The notes under the pieces were generated by a model. The model ran no database searches and had not been told where the DNA came from. It was given only the letters and a program-made list of their open reading frames with translations. A stretch of 64,000 nucleotides of DNA. It comes from Mytilus trossulus (Eukaryota > Mollusca > Bivalvia > Mytilida > Mytilidae). Positions 36,560 to 49,000 of this stretch are shown here, piece after piece. The stretch covers positions 18,124,931 to 18,188,930 of the forward strand of contig NC_086386.1 in assembly GCF_036588685.1 (NCBI RefSeq). The letters run 5' to 3'. A program made the translations under genes and the position numbers. Within the stretch, counting starts at the first letter, position 1, and every line of letters starts with the position of its first letter.

Positions 36560-36705
36560 GGGGCCAGCTGAAGAACACCTACGGGTGCGGGAATTCTCGC
36601 TACATTGAAGACCCATTGGTTGCCTTCGGTTGTTGTTTGCTCTACGGTCGGGTGGTTGTCGCTTTGACATATTCACCATTTCCTTTTTTAATTTTATTTA
36701 ACAGT
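36560..36705 (+). repeat. GGGGCCAGCTGAAG... dispersed repeat
   Basis: The landmarks are GGGGCCAGCTGAAGAACACC, GGGTGCGGGAATTCTCGCTA, CATTGAAGACCCATTGGTTG, GGTCGGGTGGTTGTCGCTTT and GACATATTCACCATTTCC. Other copies are at 41881-42005, 48183-48330 (plus), 48831-48927 (minus) and 62462-62580 (plus). Confidence 0.75.
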
Positions 36706-36712
36706 TTAAAAT

Positions 36713-37025
36713 TTTTGGTTTCACCAGCGCAGTAGTCAGCACTTCGGAGTTGACATAAATATCAATTATACATTGTCATTTTTTTATTGTAAATTTCCAT
36801 TTTACAAAACTTTGAATTTTTCGAAAAACTATTGATTTTTCTTACCCCAGGAATAAATAGCTATGCCGTATTTGGAACAGCTTTTTGGAATTTTGGGTTT
36901 TCAATGCTCTGTTCTTGTAGGGCTTTATAACTATCTTGATCTGAGCGTTACTGATAAGTATTGTGTAGACGAAACGCGCGTCTGGCGTTTTAAATTATAA
37001 TCCTGGTACCTTTGATAACTATTTG
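36713..37025 (+). repeat. Mussel core dispersed repeat, copy 3 (inverted)
   Basis: This is the reverse complement of the family at 34975-35690. It contains CAGTAGTCAGCACTTCGGAG, ATAGCTATGCCGTATTTGGA, GTAGACGAAACGCGCGTCTG and ATCCTGGTACCTTTGATAAC. Facing the two direct copies, it can form a stem of roughly 300 bases in any transcript that crosses it. Confidence 0.75.
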
Positions 37026-37403
37026 GATAAGAACATTCAATTAGCGAATTGTGAATTTTAAACTGTATTTAAAAATATGATCTATGTACTGAAATTAAAT
37101 TGGAGAACTGCTATCTCTTGTTTTTGTCTCACAGGCTTTTCTGTTGTTGTCTCGTTCATTTACACCATTTTAAATCTCCCTTAATTCATGTCAAATATAC
37201 TTTATATATAAATTTATACTTTTTTTATTTGTACAATAATTACACTCTATTAAAAACAGTATTTTGTGGTCATACGCTTTGGAAAGCTGCAAAAACAGAG
37301 ATCGCTAAATGTATTAGAAAAAAAGTTATTCTATCCATAATGCTTCATAAAATTGAACGTATATAAGTTTGCACACCAGACTTCATAACAATGAATGTGT
37401 CGT

Positions 37404-38095
37404 CATAAACATGTCATTGAGGACGAGCATGTTCTATTCATCGACTCGGCATTAAACATGTCATGGATGACGAGCATGTTCTATTTATCATACTCGGCAA
37501 TAAACAGGTCATGAAAGACGATTATGTTACTCGGCATCAAACCGGTCATGGATGACGAGCATGTTCTATTTATCAAAATCGGCAATAAACCGGTCATGGA
37601 GGACGAACATATTCTATTTATCATACTTGGACTTAAACCGGTCATGGATGACGAGCATGTTCTATTTATCATACTCGGACTTAAACCGGTCATGGATGAC
37701 GAACATGTTCTATTTATCAAAATCAACATTAAACAGGTCAAGGATGACGGGTATGTTCTTTTTATCATACTCGGCATTAAACCGGTCATGGATGACGGGC
37801 ATGTTCATTTTATCATCCTCGGCATTAAACAGGTCATAGAGGACGAGCAAGTAATTATTGTACTCGGCATGAAACCGGTCATGGATGACGAGCATGTTGT
37901 AATTATCATACTCGACGTTAACCAGGTGATAGAAGACGGGTATGGTTTAATCATCCTACTCGGTATTTAACAGGTCATACAGGACGGGCATGTTGTAATT
38001 ATCGTACTCGGCATAAAACCGGTCATGGATGACGAGCATGTTCTTTTTATCATACTCCGTATTAAAGTTCGTCATGGATGACGAACATGTTTTAT
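37404..38095. repeat. 48-bp minisatellite, about 14 units
   Basis: The unit has the landmarks AAACCGGTCATGGATGACGA, GCATGTTCTATTTATCATAC and TCGGCATT. The period is mostly 48 bases with some shortened units. Because 48 is a multiple of three, frames stay open on both strands (37524-37970 and 37552-37839 plus; 37481-37789 and 37710-37895 minus), giving 16-residue repeats such as LGIKPVMDDEHVLFII. There is no splice or start context favouring one frame, so I call this a minisatellite and not a gene. Confidence 0.85.
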
Positions 38096-38681
38096 TTAAT
38101 TTGAAGACTGAACACTGAAAAGTTGAAACATATTATTATTTATGAGATTAGTTATTTGTATATTTCAAATTCTTCACTTATCAATCAAGTGGTGTTCTTT
38201 CTAAATAAAACAATGGCATATACACAATTCGTCAAACCTAGATACGTTAAGTGTAAGAATAGTAATAAAAAAGTATGACGATAGAGGATGCTTTACAAGA
38301 ATGTGATTTTGAAGTAGCAAACAATATGTTTCAAGGAACGATAAGTCAAAGCAACTGATACTCATTTAGTAATGAATTTTGTCATTGGAAACCACTTTTT
38401 CCAGGTTATTTTGCATAAATTGGAAAACAACCTTACATTTGATAATGTGTGTTAAGCCAAATGCCCAGAAATCAATCATGTCAAAATTATAGTTTACAAT
38501 TAAAAGTAATACTAAAGCAACGTGATGGTCTTTCATTTGAAATTTTATACAAATCATATACATCTTTTCCTTTTATATTAAACATTCTCATTTAGTCTCG
38601 ATACCTGTATACACCGAAAGTTAATAATATAAGTATTGAAGTGCATATCTTTTTGTATCATTCTAACATTTATATTACATT

Positions 38682-38687
38682 TTTATT
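38682..38687 (-). terminator. Candidate polyadenylation signal AATAAA
   Basis: On the minus strand AATAAA lies about 80 bases after the stop codon (38766-38768) of the MIEAP-like gene at 38766-43712. No other canonical hexamer is nearer. Confidence 0.5.
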
Positions 38688-38765
38688 GTGATAAGACATT
38701 AAATAATTGAAGCCAAGTAAAAATCTATATTGCACTTTCAACGTTCCCTGTATTTTAGCTGAACT

Positions 38766-41700
38766 TTATTTGGTATGACGTTTCGGAACAACATGACCAT
38801 GTCGTATTACTGGGCCACCATGATATAACACCAGTGCCGGCCAAATTGTGTAATCTGTCACCTTGCCTTTTACCCGGAAATACATAAATTTGCTCATGTC
38901 TATTTGCTCATCACGTCTGGCTAACACAAATCTCAGAGGCGGATCATAAACACTCATTAACCATGTGATCTCAACACATTTATCCAAATAGTTACTTAGT
39001 TTATCTACAAGCTGAAATTCGGACCAGTTCAAGTTTTCCTGGAGGTAGAGCTTTTTAAACAGCTAAAATAAAGCAATAGTGATAATTCTTGTGTTTTGTT
39101 TACATGTACTATCAGACAAAATCATAACTGAACTAGAGAAATGAAAACAATTACATATTTATTCACTTTGATCTAAATACAATCTTAGTTAAAACCGTGT
39201 GCATAAAATTGAAAAGCATATGCATTTGTATATTTAATGTATATATATATTCACGTTGAATTTAATCTTCAGAATCGATCTTTCTAACGTTGTTATGTAT
39301 TTACATTTTTAAAAACGCTACCGTAGTAGATATCATTTTTTTTATATGAATGTTCAATAAGTTTAAAGTTTCTTTAAGAAGATAAACTTACAGAAAAGAG
39401 AGATGGCAAAGATTTCATAGCTGTTGCTTTTCTGACTTCTTTTGCATACATTTCGTTCTGCGCAGTGACTTCAGCATCGTCTTTGGCCCTTTTACGATAT
39501 TCCTACAAAAAGAAAAGGAGATAGTATACTTGAATATAAAAATACTGAGCTTCGAGCAGAATTCAAAAAGGAAATCCCTTATCAAATGGCAAAATAAAAA
39601 ACTATAACACACCAAAACGAATGGACAACAACTGTCATATTCCTGACTTGGTTACACAGTACAAAATGGTGTATTAAACATGGTTTTAAAGCTAGCTTAC
39701 CCTCACACTTGCATGAAAGTCGCATCAAATTCTTGTTTTTAACTGTGCAGGTACTTGTTATCGAGTAAACAATATACAACGCAGTCACATTATATTTGCT
39801 TATTTTCCAAATGAGAAATATTTGATTTTCATCTTGAGCTTTAAAATAGTTGCAACAAACATCAAATAGAGGCATGCCAGAGGACGGTCAAACTCATAGA
39901 TAGAAAATAAACTGGCATCACCATGGCTAAAAATAAAAAGACAAACAAACACATAAAATACAGAAGACAGAGCAGAGAAAACTAAAGACTAATCAACACG
40001 AACGCTACCAAAAACTGGGGATGATCTCAGGTGCTCCGGAAGGGTAAACAGATCCTGCTCCAAATGTAGCACCAGTTGTCTTGCTTATGATATTACAAAC
40101 CCGGTAAATAGTATAATTCGGAAGATCACATTCGTGAAAAGGGAAGTGTATTGTAGTTGGGACATCAGGGACATATTCGATATCATCTGTCAAACGGTTA
40201 TTCCATAACGGTCAACCAACTCGTGATAGGAAATACAAGCCCGGGAATATCGTATATATTGGGAGATACATATACTCCGTATGCAGGCGATGCTGCAATG
40301 TTGCTACATAGAAATGGAAAGTTCACAATTGGGAAGCTAAAATCATGTCTTTTGTCGTAAAGTTTTGTTTTCAACCGACCTTCTATTCATTATTTATGTC
40401 ACGTGTAAATGAACCTTACCTGTCCTTCCATGTGTAAGGTAGGTTCTAAAACAGATTTATTAAGATGACTGACCAATTTCTCCTGCTCGTCTCTGGCAAT
40501 GTCTGAACTAAAGTCGTAGGCTTTCTAAATGAAAACACATTAAATGGATACCTTTTCCTTACTAGATTGAAAATATAAGATTTGTATAAGCGTATCTGTT
40601 TAAATTTAGTAAAAGTGTTTTTGTGACTTTCACTTCATGTTTCATATGAAAAAAGAATGAATAACTACTAGACTGATGACCAGTCATTTAACCAATGTTA
40701 TATAACCTGTGTCATAAAATGAATATAATAGATGTTCTATTTTCTTTTGTTAACCAATGACACATCATGTCTTTGTTTTGAAAGGTGTAACAGTTATTGG
40801 TCTGCTTTCCTCCTCGTGCTATAAGTCTAATCTATTTTCAGTCTGGTCTTACCGATTTTCGGTTCTTTTTGTTAAAATAATGTTATTTCCTTTCCACATT
40901 TTGTAAGTGTGTATAGCTTTATCGGTTTTTCAAACACTGAATTTTTAATCCTGATCACGATCAAACGGTCGGGTGTCTTTAGTGGTTCTTAATTTGCTTT
41001 CCCTTCTGATGCACATATCTACATTGGTTTAGATGGCGTCCGTTATATAAAATCATTAGTTTTTTTGGTCTTTTTTTTTCTTTCGTATGTTTATTATTAT
41101 TATAAACTTTTTGTCGCATTTTTCTAATGAACTATAAATCAGAGATTCCTGAAATTTGAAAGTAAGCTTCTTGTGGTAATACTTTACCACAGTATGCACC
41201 AGTGGCGGATCCAAGAGGAGTACGCGGGTTGCAACCCCATTATTTTGGACGACCAATGCGTTTGAATGGGGACATAAGGTTAGAACCCCCTTTTAAAAAT
41301 GTATCCGCCCTTGTGCATGTTCACGTTTATCACTCATTAAATTTTATTTTAACCTAACACATAGCATCTCACCATTAAACTTGTTTTAATTTTATTTGTG
41401 TACAGAGTTATGGTTTTATCTTCCCTTTGTTTACATATACCATCGAATATCATACAAATAACCAAAATGTATTTGAAATCGCAGGGTTATTTCTTAATGG
41501 AAAACATACCAGCAGCAAGTCTCTAAGAAATATAAATGCTTCTGACTCTTCTGGATACAATCCCATTACTACTGGCAATGCTTCGTGCCATTGTATGTCA
41601 AACAAACCATCATACATATCTCCTATTCTTGTAGGTCGTATTGGGTTACTAGTACCAAGTTCAATGTATTGTCCGTGGTGTTGTTTTCTACTCGACCTTA

Positions 41701-43712
41701 ATATGTTAATATAAAAAGGCTTTATAGTTACGTCACATTTGATGACTAGGTAGACTCAAATGAGCCAATATTATAATGCTGTGATTCCATTTATATGTTA
41801 CATACGTGATATCTTAAAGCACAATGTAATTGAAATAATATTCTATGCACTTCAGACTATTTCATATGCTATGCATATTCTCGCTGTTTTGAAGACCTAT
41901 TGATGGATTTCGGCGGTTTTCTACTTTTTGGTCGGATTGTTGTCTCTTGGACGCATTCCCCATTTCCATTGGCGCATTCCCCATTCTCAATTGTATTCAC
42001 TGAATATTCTTTAATGTACAGCTATATATTTGACCTAACATGCAAAAACAAAAAACACAAAATAAACTTTCGTCTTATTCTATATGGAATATAAGAACTA
42101 AAACTTGTGATTTCATTTTCATTTAGACAACTCTGCGTTTTGATAACTTGAAAGAAGCGAATACTACCTAGAATTTAACTCATCGAGCTCTAGCTTCTGG
42201 AGCCTCATTTTTCTCCTCATGTCTTCATAGTCTTCTAATGGTATAGTGACCGTGTCTGGTAACTCACAAAACCGAGACCGTTTCTTTTCATCCAGCTGAA
42301 AAATAATTATCTTAGTCGATTTGTATTTATAAATTTAAAGTACTTTTTATAGTAATTATAATAATAGTAGTAGTACTAATGATGTGCAAAAATATCATAT
42401 TATGGAATTTATTTTTTTACATTATTTTAACTAATTAAATATTTAATTTAGACCAAAAATACAAAATGACCAGTAGATAAGGGGTAAACGATACAATATT
42501 TTTTTTACTAAAAATCATGAGGCATCAATCCAGTAAACTCCCCCTTGCAACCAAAGTTCAGAACACTTCAAACTCATGAAACATAAAGTGTACAGAAGAT
42601 ACAGTAAACCGACCGGAAAACAAGATTTGTTATTGAGGAAAAATAACAGTATAACCTGTTTTGCTGAAATAATATCAAATGCTTCCTTTACTACCAGGAG
42701 TCGACACAGCTCGTCTTGTGCTTCTTTCTGTACAGGAACACCGTTTCTATCTGTGGTTAACATTTCATACAAAACATTGGCATGTTTCTGCAAAGGAGCT
42801 AATGCTTCAATCCTGTCCACGTCCTGCTTATCTATAGCTAGGAATTCCTAGATGAAAATAAATATTAAGTACTAAATGCTAATATAAAACAGTACTAAAT
42901 AAATTGTTTTGAAATATTGTGTAGACACATGTTCATAATTATGCTTTGTTGAAGACATTTGCAGATTTCTAGACGTCTTGTTTAGCTAGTTGCTGTTGCA
43001 TAATGCCATTGGTGTAACCAACGATTTTTTTTGTGTATTGATAAAATTCTATCGCTTGCTTATGTTGCATCAAGATAAATGATTAAACTATTCTATATAA
43101 TACATTAATTAATGAGTACTAGTAATCATTGTTGCAAAGTATTATAACCTACGTCATAAAAAATTCTATCTGACATTTATAGTAAAAAAAAGTGCAGATA
43201 TCTGAACGACTAATTTTATAGTTTTATTACATCACATATATAACAACAACTAACTTTTCCTGGGTATACTTGAAATCGCTGATCCGCTGCCAGTAGTCCT
43301 TCATACTCCCCCTTGGCCTGCTTGATTTTGTCAATAGTATATGCATCTTTGACTTGTCGGAGTAGTCTAATGATTGCCGACCGCTTTGATTTTGAAGATG
43401 CACTACTGGCACTTTTCTGGAATCAAGGAGAACAAGTTCATTAAATGCATTTGACACACAGTTATGACAATTACACAAACTATTATTTTGTCTTTAATAG
43501 TGTATGATAGTGCTATTGAACATTCTGTATTAATATGGTAAAACAATTTATCTGTAACTGACCCCATCTAACTGACACATTGTAAAGGTAAACATTTTGC
43601 TGTAAACGATTTTCAATTCCGCATTCTACATAAAAATTCTAAAATTTCATAGGATATCCGCTTTTTGCATTTAATTTAAATTTAAACTACAAACCTGATG
43701 TCGAAGTGCCAT
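38766..43712 (-). CDS. SPATA18-like: Mitochondria-eating protein (MIEAP)-like, eight exons, 399 aa
   Basis: Minus-strand exons: 43695-43712 (only MALRHQ), 43255-43416, 42656-42847, 42168-42295, 41510-41696, 40420-40524, 39392-39502 and 38766-39062. Every junction has GT/AG borders and the reading frame stays open. The exon 4/5 junction is phase 2 in Arg167, exactly as in the neighbouring gene at 26924-32041. Residues 7-124 are helical and charged. Residues 125-167 form a short coiled coil (MRRKMRLQKLELDEL). Residues 168-229 carry the middle region (IRPTRIGDMYDGLFDIQWHE). Residues 302-399 are the MIEAP C-terminal domain: EITWLMSVYDPPLRF, then MSKFMYF, then TIWPALVLYHGGP. It is shorter than the vertebrate protein, mainly in the coiled-coil part. 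Function is inferred from the family. The 18-base first coding exon is unusual and could be replaced by an alternative start upstream. Confidence 0.82.
39860..40375 (-). pseudogene. Retroelement reverse-transcriptase C-terminal remnant in intron
   Basis: On the minus strand 40360 downward translates as LYDKRHDFSFPIVNFPFLC, then SNIAASPAYGVYVS. I recognise this as the signature (FxFPIVNFPF / SPAYGVY) of the C-terminal part of an RT-encoding retroelement abundant in mussels. A second open piece (40005-40193) contains FPFHECDLPNYTIYR, which also recurs in that repeat. The reading frame is interrupted and the RT core is absent. It sits in the same orientation as the host gene, between exons 6 and 7 of the MIEAP-like gene at 38766-43712. 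The exact retroelement order (Penelope-like or other) is not certain. Confidence 0.55.
41199..41315. mobile_element. GGCGGAT-ended MITE-like element in intron
   Basis: It starts CCAGTGGCGGATCCAAGAGG and ends ATCCGCCCTTGTG, an imperfect inverted pair, with CGGGTTGCAACCCC inside. It lies in intron 5 of the MIEAP-like gene at 38766-43712. Confidence 0.6.
41881..42005 (+). repeat. Partial copy of the GGGGCCAGCTGAAG dispersed repeat
   Basis: TCTCGCTGTTTTGAAGACC, GGTCGGATTGTTGTCTCTTG and GACGCATTCCCCATTTCCAT match the family. GCGCATTCCCCATTCTCAAT immediately after repeats the last block. Located in intron 4 of the MIEAP-like gene. Confidence 0.6.
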
Positions 43713-46040
43713 AACCACAAATAATTCCACCGTTTTTGGCGAAGATTACAATTATCTCCAAAAAAATCCAGTTTCAAAACTCACGAGTAACAAACCATGA
43801 CGGAACACTACCATCAAATCATGATAAAATGTCAAATTATTTAAATATTATTGAATGTTATTGTAATAATTCTTGTATTGTTAATATTAAACTACAAATT
43901 AACAAAAGGCATTCGACATAACTGTGTCTTTATAGTGTACCTTGTTTAGATTGTAATCTGGACCTTTGGTATGCTGCAACCAATGTTTCACACAGACAGT
44001 CAATCGACTAAAACGTACTCATTGTATTTAACGCATGTGTAAATTTCAATATGTACACAATATTGTCGTTTTAAACAAAGTTAGAGATTTTTTTTATTGT
44101 ACAAAAATATTAAATGTGTAGATATTCAACACATATTAATATCCACCAACATGCAATCTAAAGCAGGGAACGTCAAATTTCAAAGATTCGCTACGCAGGC
44201 TAGGCATATACTAAAGATCTTTTTAAATACTTTCTATTGCCTTTTCAACTTTATTCTATTTGAACCATGCACTCAGTCTGGGTCGATGCCACATTTGGCA
44301 GAGGGTTTTCTCTCCTATGATATCACCATCCAAAGAGTCAGCACTTCTGTGTTGACATGTATTATCATTTATAGGGTCATAATTACAAATTTACTGGCCC
44401 GAAAACACAATTTTTCGTATTGCATTTCATTTAGACAATAAATTTAATTTCATCTTCCTACGTAATATGTCATGCATTTAATATATTTAATATCAAGAAA
44501 TAAATTGGGGAAAGTATTTCAAATTAAAAATCTAAGTTATACACTGTTCAAACTAGGGACTATATTCGTGTGTCCTTGGACCTACTGTTGAATAAACATT
44601 TTTCTAAATACTCAGGATTTTCTAATACAGGAATGGTATTCCTTTATCTGTATTTGGCTGGCAAAACCCTTTTGAATTTTTGAACTACTTATGTTTTTCA
44701 AATTTGTCCTTTTTTTTGCCTATTTAACGTTTTTGATTCGAGCTGACGTGATGAGTCTTTTGAGGGCGTAATGTACAGATCAAATTTTGATTGGCGTCAA
44801 TGACCAGCAATTTGTCAATAGAAGAGTTCACATGTCTTGTACATGTATACATGCTGGACAAAAAGTTTTCAGAATAATAAATACGACACTCTAATCGTCA
44901 TCTAGCTCGTGTCATAGAATAGAATTGCAGTTGTGAATTCTAGAGATGATAGGCTGATTGAACAGGCAATAAACTGGATTGGATTTATGTTTATAATGTT
45001 TCTGCACATTTATTTCTCATCAAAAATAGGTGTACGGGTAATTTCAGTACGTGGAGGATTTTGATTTGTACATGCCGAAGAAGAAAATAAAAACAACAAA
45101 TGATTGTACAAGGATGGTGTTAAGTTGTCTCACAGACGAATTTCTTTTAAGTATGACGCCACAAGGACTCTTTCTATAATTCATCCAAGTCAATAGAATT
45201 TCCATTTTTTTTAATTAAAAAACCGCTATAAATTAAAAAAAATCTGTTCAAGGTCGAAGGTCAAGGCCATAATTGACCATTACCTTCAAGTAGACATAAT
45301 TATGTTCCCGTAGTCATTGCTGAAGATCCCTTTTGTCTTTCACTAACTGTTCTGAATTTATCATCATTTGAAAATTAAAAAAAAAAAAAATGCCATAGGG
45401 TTCTATAGTCAATCCTTCCTTTCTTCCCTCCCCCCCCCCCCCCCCCCCGCCAAAAAAATACCTCTTCATGTATCCCAATGCAAAAACAAAACCACGACGG
45501 TCCAACAAGAGGTCAGACATACTATGGAACCCTGGGTAAATCTGACAAACGGTTTTGGAGAAGTTCTGTGGACAAGTTCATAGAAGAAAACCTAACATAA
45601 TTTCCCGTTTATCATTTTCAATTTGTTGTGTCCTGTAAACTGAATATACTGTTGGCACGTAGTATTGTTTGTTAAATAGATGTTGTTGTTTTTTTAAGGG
45701 AGACGGTTTTATAAAAGTTTTTCCAAACTTGTTTCCGAATCCCATACTTGACCTTTATGAAACATTGTAATAATTATCTTGTAATTTGTTGTGCCCTGTG
45801 GAAAATATTTCATGAATATCCGGAATATACCAAATACTCTGTACAAAAAGTCAAATGGTTGCTTTGTTTTACAAATTTAAAAAAAAATGCTAGATTTTTC
45901 CATAACTGAACACGTTGGCTTAAATTTGTTATTTTAATGTCTAAGTGGTAATACAATCAATGTGTTCAACATCCGTCATCTTTCTCAATATAACACCTTA
46001 AACAATAATTGTAAAACGCATATTAAAAAGATCAGCTTCT
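43713..46040. other. Intergenic stretch between MIEAP-like and HSPA12 genes
   Basis: This holds the presumed promoter of the MIEAP-like gene (start 43712) and the 3' flank of the HSPA12 gene (stop 46041). A diverged mussel core-repeat fragment lies at about 44270-44400 (GTCAGCACTTCTGTGTTGAC). A C19 run lies at 45430-45448 beside A-runs. The minus-strand hexamer ATTAAA at about 45934-45939 could serve HSPA12 polyadenylation. Frames 43736-43921, 44097-44441 and 45314-45583 are not supported. Confidence 0.45.
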
Positions 46041-49000
46041 CTACAAAAAGTCAAAGAATGATTTGTATGTAGAACCAGTGGTCGATTCCTTAGCTTCAAC
46101 CATAAGTTCAGTTTCTCCAAAAATCATTTTCACGTCAACTTTGAGTTTTTCGTCCACTTCCGGTAGCTGAATGACAACCTTTCCCAAATACTCGCATCCT
46201 TTATCTGTGACATATTTAGGATTACTATCTTCAGTTGCAAATATCTTTAAAAGCATTTCTTTTTGGCGTTTCTTTATTGTGACATGACGGCCACTAACAG
46301 CTTCGCCAACTTTTAGTGTTTGGTCGGCTTCTATGTATTTCTTGAAAACGTCTTTTACTCTGTCTGTACCTTCAATGCTAACACGCCTTTCTGGTGAATG
46401 TTCACCGGATTTAAATGGCGGAGAAATGTTTATTCCATATGTATATCTCGATATTCTGACGGAAATTGTTTGTGGTTGATGCCCATACATAACGGCACCT
46501 TTCAACACAGCTAAACCAGCTTCATCTGGAACGACGACTTTCTTGCCCGGAAACGCATCTTTAATTGCCGACTGCATTATGGGAGACTCGGAAAAACCTC
46601 CGACCATTAATATCGTGCTTACATCTTTTAAAGGGCCTTTAGTCATTAAAGCCTTCACGTGGTTTACCAAATTGGTCTTTGGATCATTGAACAATGCACG
46701 GAAAAGATTGGCCTCCATTCGTAACTTGTCTCCGACCCAAGTCATTTTGCCTGCGTATGCCATCTGTTTTATAACTTCTTTGATTTCCTCTCCCGTTTCT
46801 TTTTCAAATGATTGAATTAGTGAAACAGGGACTTTTAACGTGACTTTTCCTTCGGTTTCGTTTGTAATGTTTCTTTTCTTTGTTTCCATCTCCCTCAAGA
46901 TATCTAATGCATCAGCTTTGTTTTTCTCTTGAAAAATTCTAAAATGATGTCCACCAACAATTTTAATAAGAAGCTGATTAAAAGCTTCATCTACACGCGT
47001 ACCACCCCACGAACCCCCACTTGGTTTCTGTAACTCTCGGAGGCTACCCTCGGCATCCTTCTGATGACATGTTATATCAGCTGTTCCACCTGAAATCATA
47101 TTTTCTACATGTCAGTTTTATAAAGTATATATAAAAATAAGGAGAGATGCGATATGATCGTCAATAAATCTCTCCACCTATAAATTTCGTAAGAGGTTAG
47201 CAACTGTAGGTTACCGTACAGTCTTTAAGCTCATAACAGATAGCAAGCTATAAAATACCGTATAAACTACCGTATACTGCCCACCCATCTTTAAACTACA
47301 ATAAAGTATAGTTTGCATCAATTATTTCGATTCTGAATAAGAGTTATATTGTATGTTCTATATATCGTCGGAATAATTAGCATAATATTTGTACCAGCCT
47401 AGATACAGTTTTTTCGACAAAAATTACGATTTATTATATTAAAATACTTTACTAGAATTCGTTTGACGTACCATAGTTAATTGTTATCTTCGCTATTTTA
47501 TGTGGGTTTCTTTTTTGGGGGGGGGAGGGGGGGAACAGGTCTGAATAAATTGTTCCCGTTCAAAAAATGATTCTGATAGTTCCTAAAGTAAAGCCAATAT
47601 AAAGAAGACAGAACATGTATGTTTAACTTTAATCTAACATACCTCCCAAGTCAAGAACCATGTATTTAGCCCCTCTTCCGGATGCTGTAAATTCATTGCC
47701 TATACCGTCCTTATCTTTAAGTTTTTCTATTGGTAAATGTTGACAATATAAGGATGCTGCTTCGGGTTCCAAACATATGCTAAGCTGTTCTCCACTAATA
47801 CCAGCCTAAATTAACAAATGGCAATAATAAAGATTATTTAGTTTGGTGTTGGACAAATATCTGATGCACGTTCTTAGAATATATTTAAAATAGATAATCA
47901 ATTATTATTAACGTTTAGGTCAACTTGTTTCGCCAACGTCAGTATATATGTTTTCTTCGGACACTAAAGCACTCTTTGCCAATTAAAGAAATGAAGTCAT
48001 TTAACCAACACAGATTACATTACAAGCTCCCTGGTGGTGCCGTGCTGTCATTTGTAACAATACCGATGGCTAATAACGAGTTGACAAAAGGATCCCTCAT
48101 ATTTTATCCCGAGTAGTTTTAATTCACATTGATTCAAGGATAAAATCAAAATATACCCTTGAAAACATATACATTTTTGTTAAGGGGCCAGCTGAAGGAC
48201 GTCTCCGGGTGCGGGAATTTCTCGCTACATCGAAGACCTATTGGTGACCTTCTGCTGTTGTGTTTTTTCTTTGGTCGGGTTGTTGTCTCTTTGACACATT
48301 CCCCATTTCCATTCTCAATTTCACATTGTACCATCATTGACGCCATGCATCAACAAGGAAGAGAGGGATTGTTTTTAAACATGCTTAAGATCTCATACTT
48401 ATCTTCCAATTAAAGTTTGAAAAAAATATACCATAAATTAATAATGACATGAAATTTGATAATTTTGATGTCTTACTTAGCAACAAATAGTTATAAGACC
48501 TGAATTAAATTAAAAAAAGCAAGCATAATTTCAGTCAAGTTAGATTTAAATTGGCGAGGTATGATAGTATAGAAGATATAAAAAGTATATCCCAGAAATC
48601 CTATTAGTATTAGATCTATCTATAAATAAAACGAGGATGTTCAAGTTGTCGCTAGTTTAAATTAAAAAGTTGCCTTTTCATTCTTTTTATTTTCAAAGAA
48701 CAAGGCAATTGAAAATGACCAATCATTATCAAAGTTTAAACGTTCTGGTAATGTTTTTCACTTAAAAGTGGGGAAATGTCCACATATGATCATCAAAACG
48801 TTTTGCTGCTTATATTTGTCAGTTTGAATAAAATTGAGAATGGAAATGGGGAATGTGTCAAAGAGACAACAGCCCGACCGTAGAAACAGCAGAAGGTCAC
48901 CAACAGGTCTTCAATGTAGCGAGAAATGAATTCCACTTTTATTTTGAATCTTATTTGTAGTTTTCCCATTGACGATCATATCGTATTCCATAATTTTATA

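Noticed and set aside
37481-37970. Repeat-protein ORFs with IKPVMDDEHVLF or SSSMTGL units
   Set aside because: All arise from one 48-bp minisatellite open in several frames on both strands; no start context, splice sites or codon preference favours one.
43227-43478. 83-residue minus-strand ORF (ending DFKYTQEK...) as the reading frame of MIEAP-like exon 2
   Set aside because: It is in a different frame; the spliced frame KSASSASSKSKRSAIIRLLR continues correctly from exon 1 and into exon 3.
46543-46815. 90-residue plus-strand ORF
   Set aside because: It lies antisense to the conserved last HSPA12 exon and is a shadow frame.
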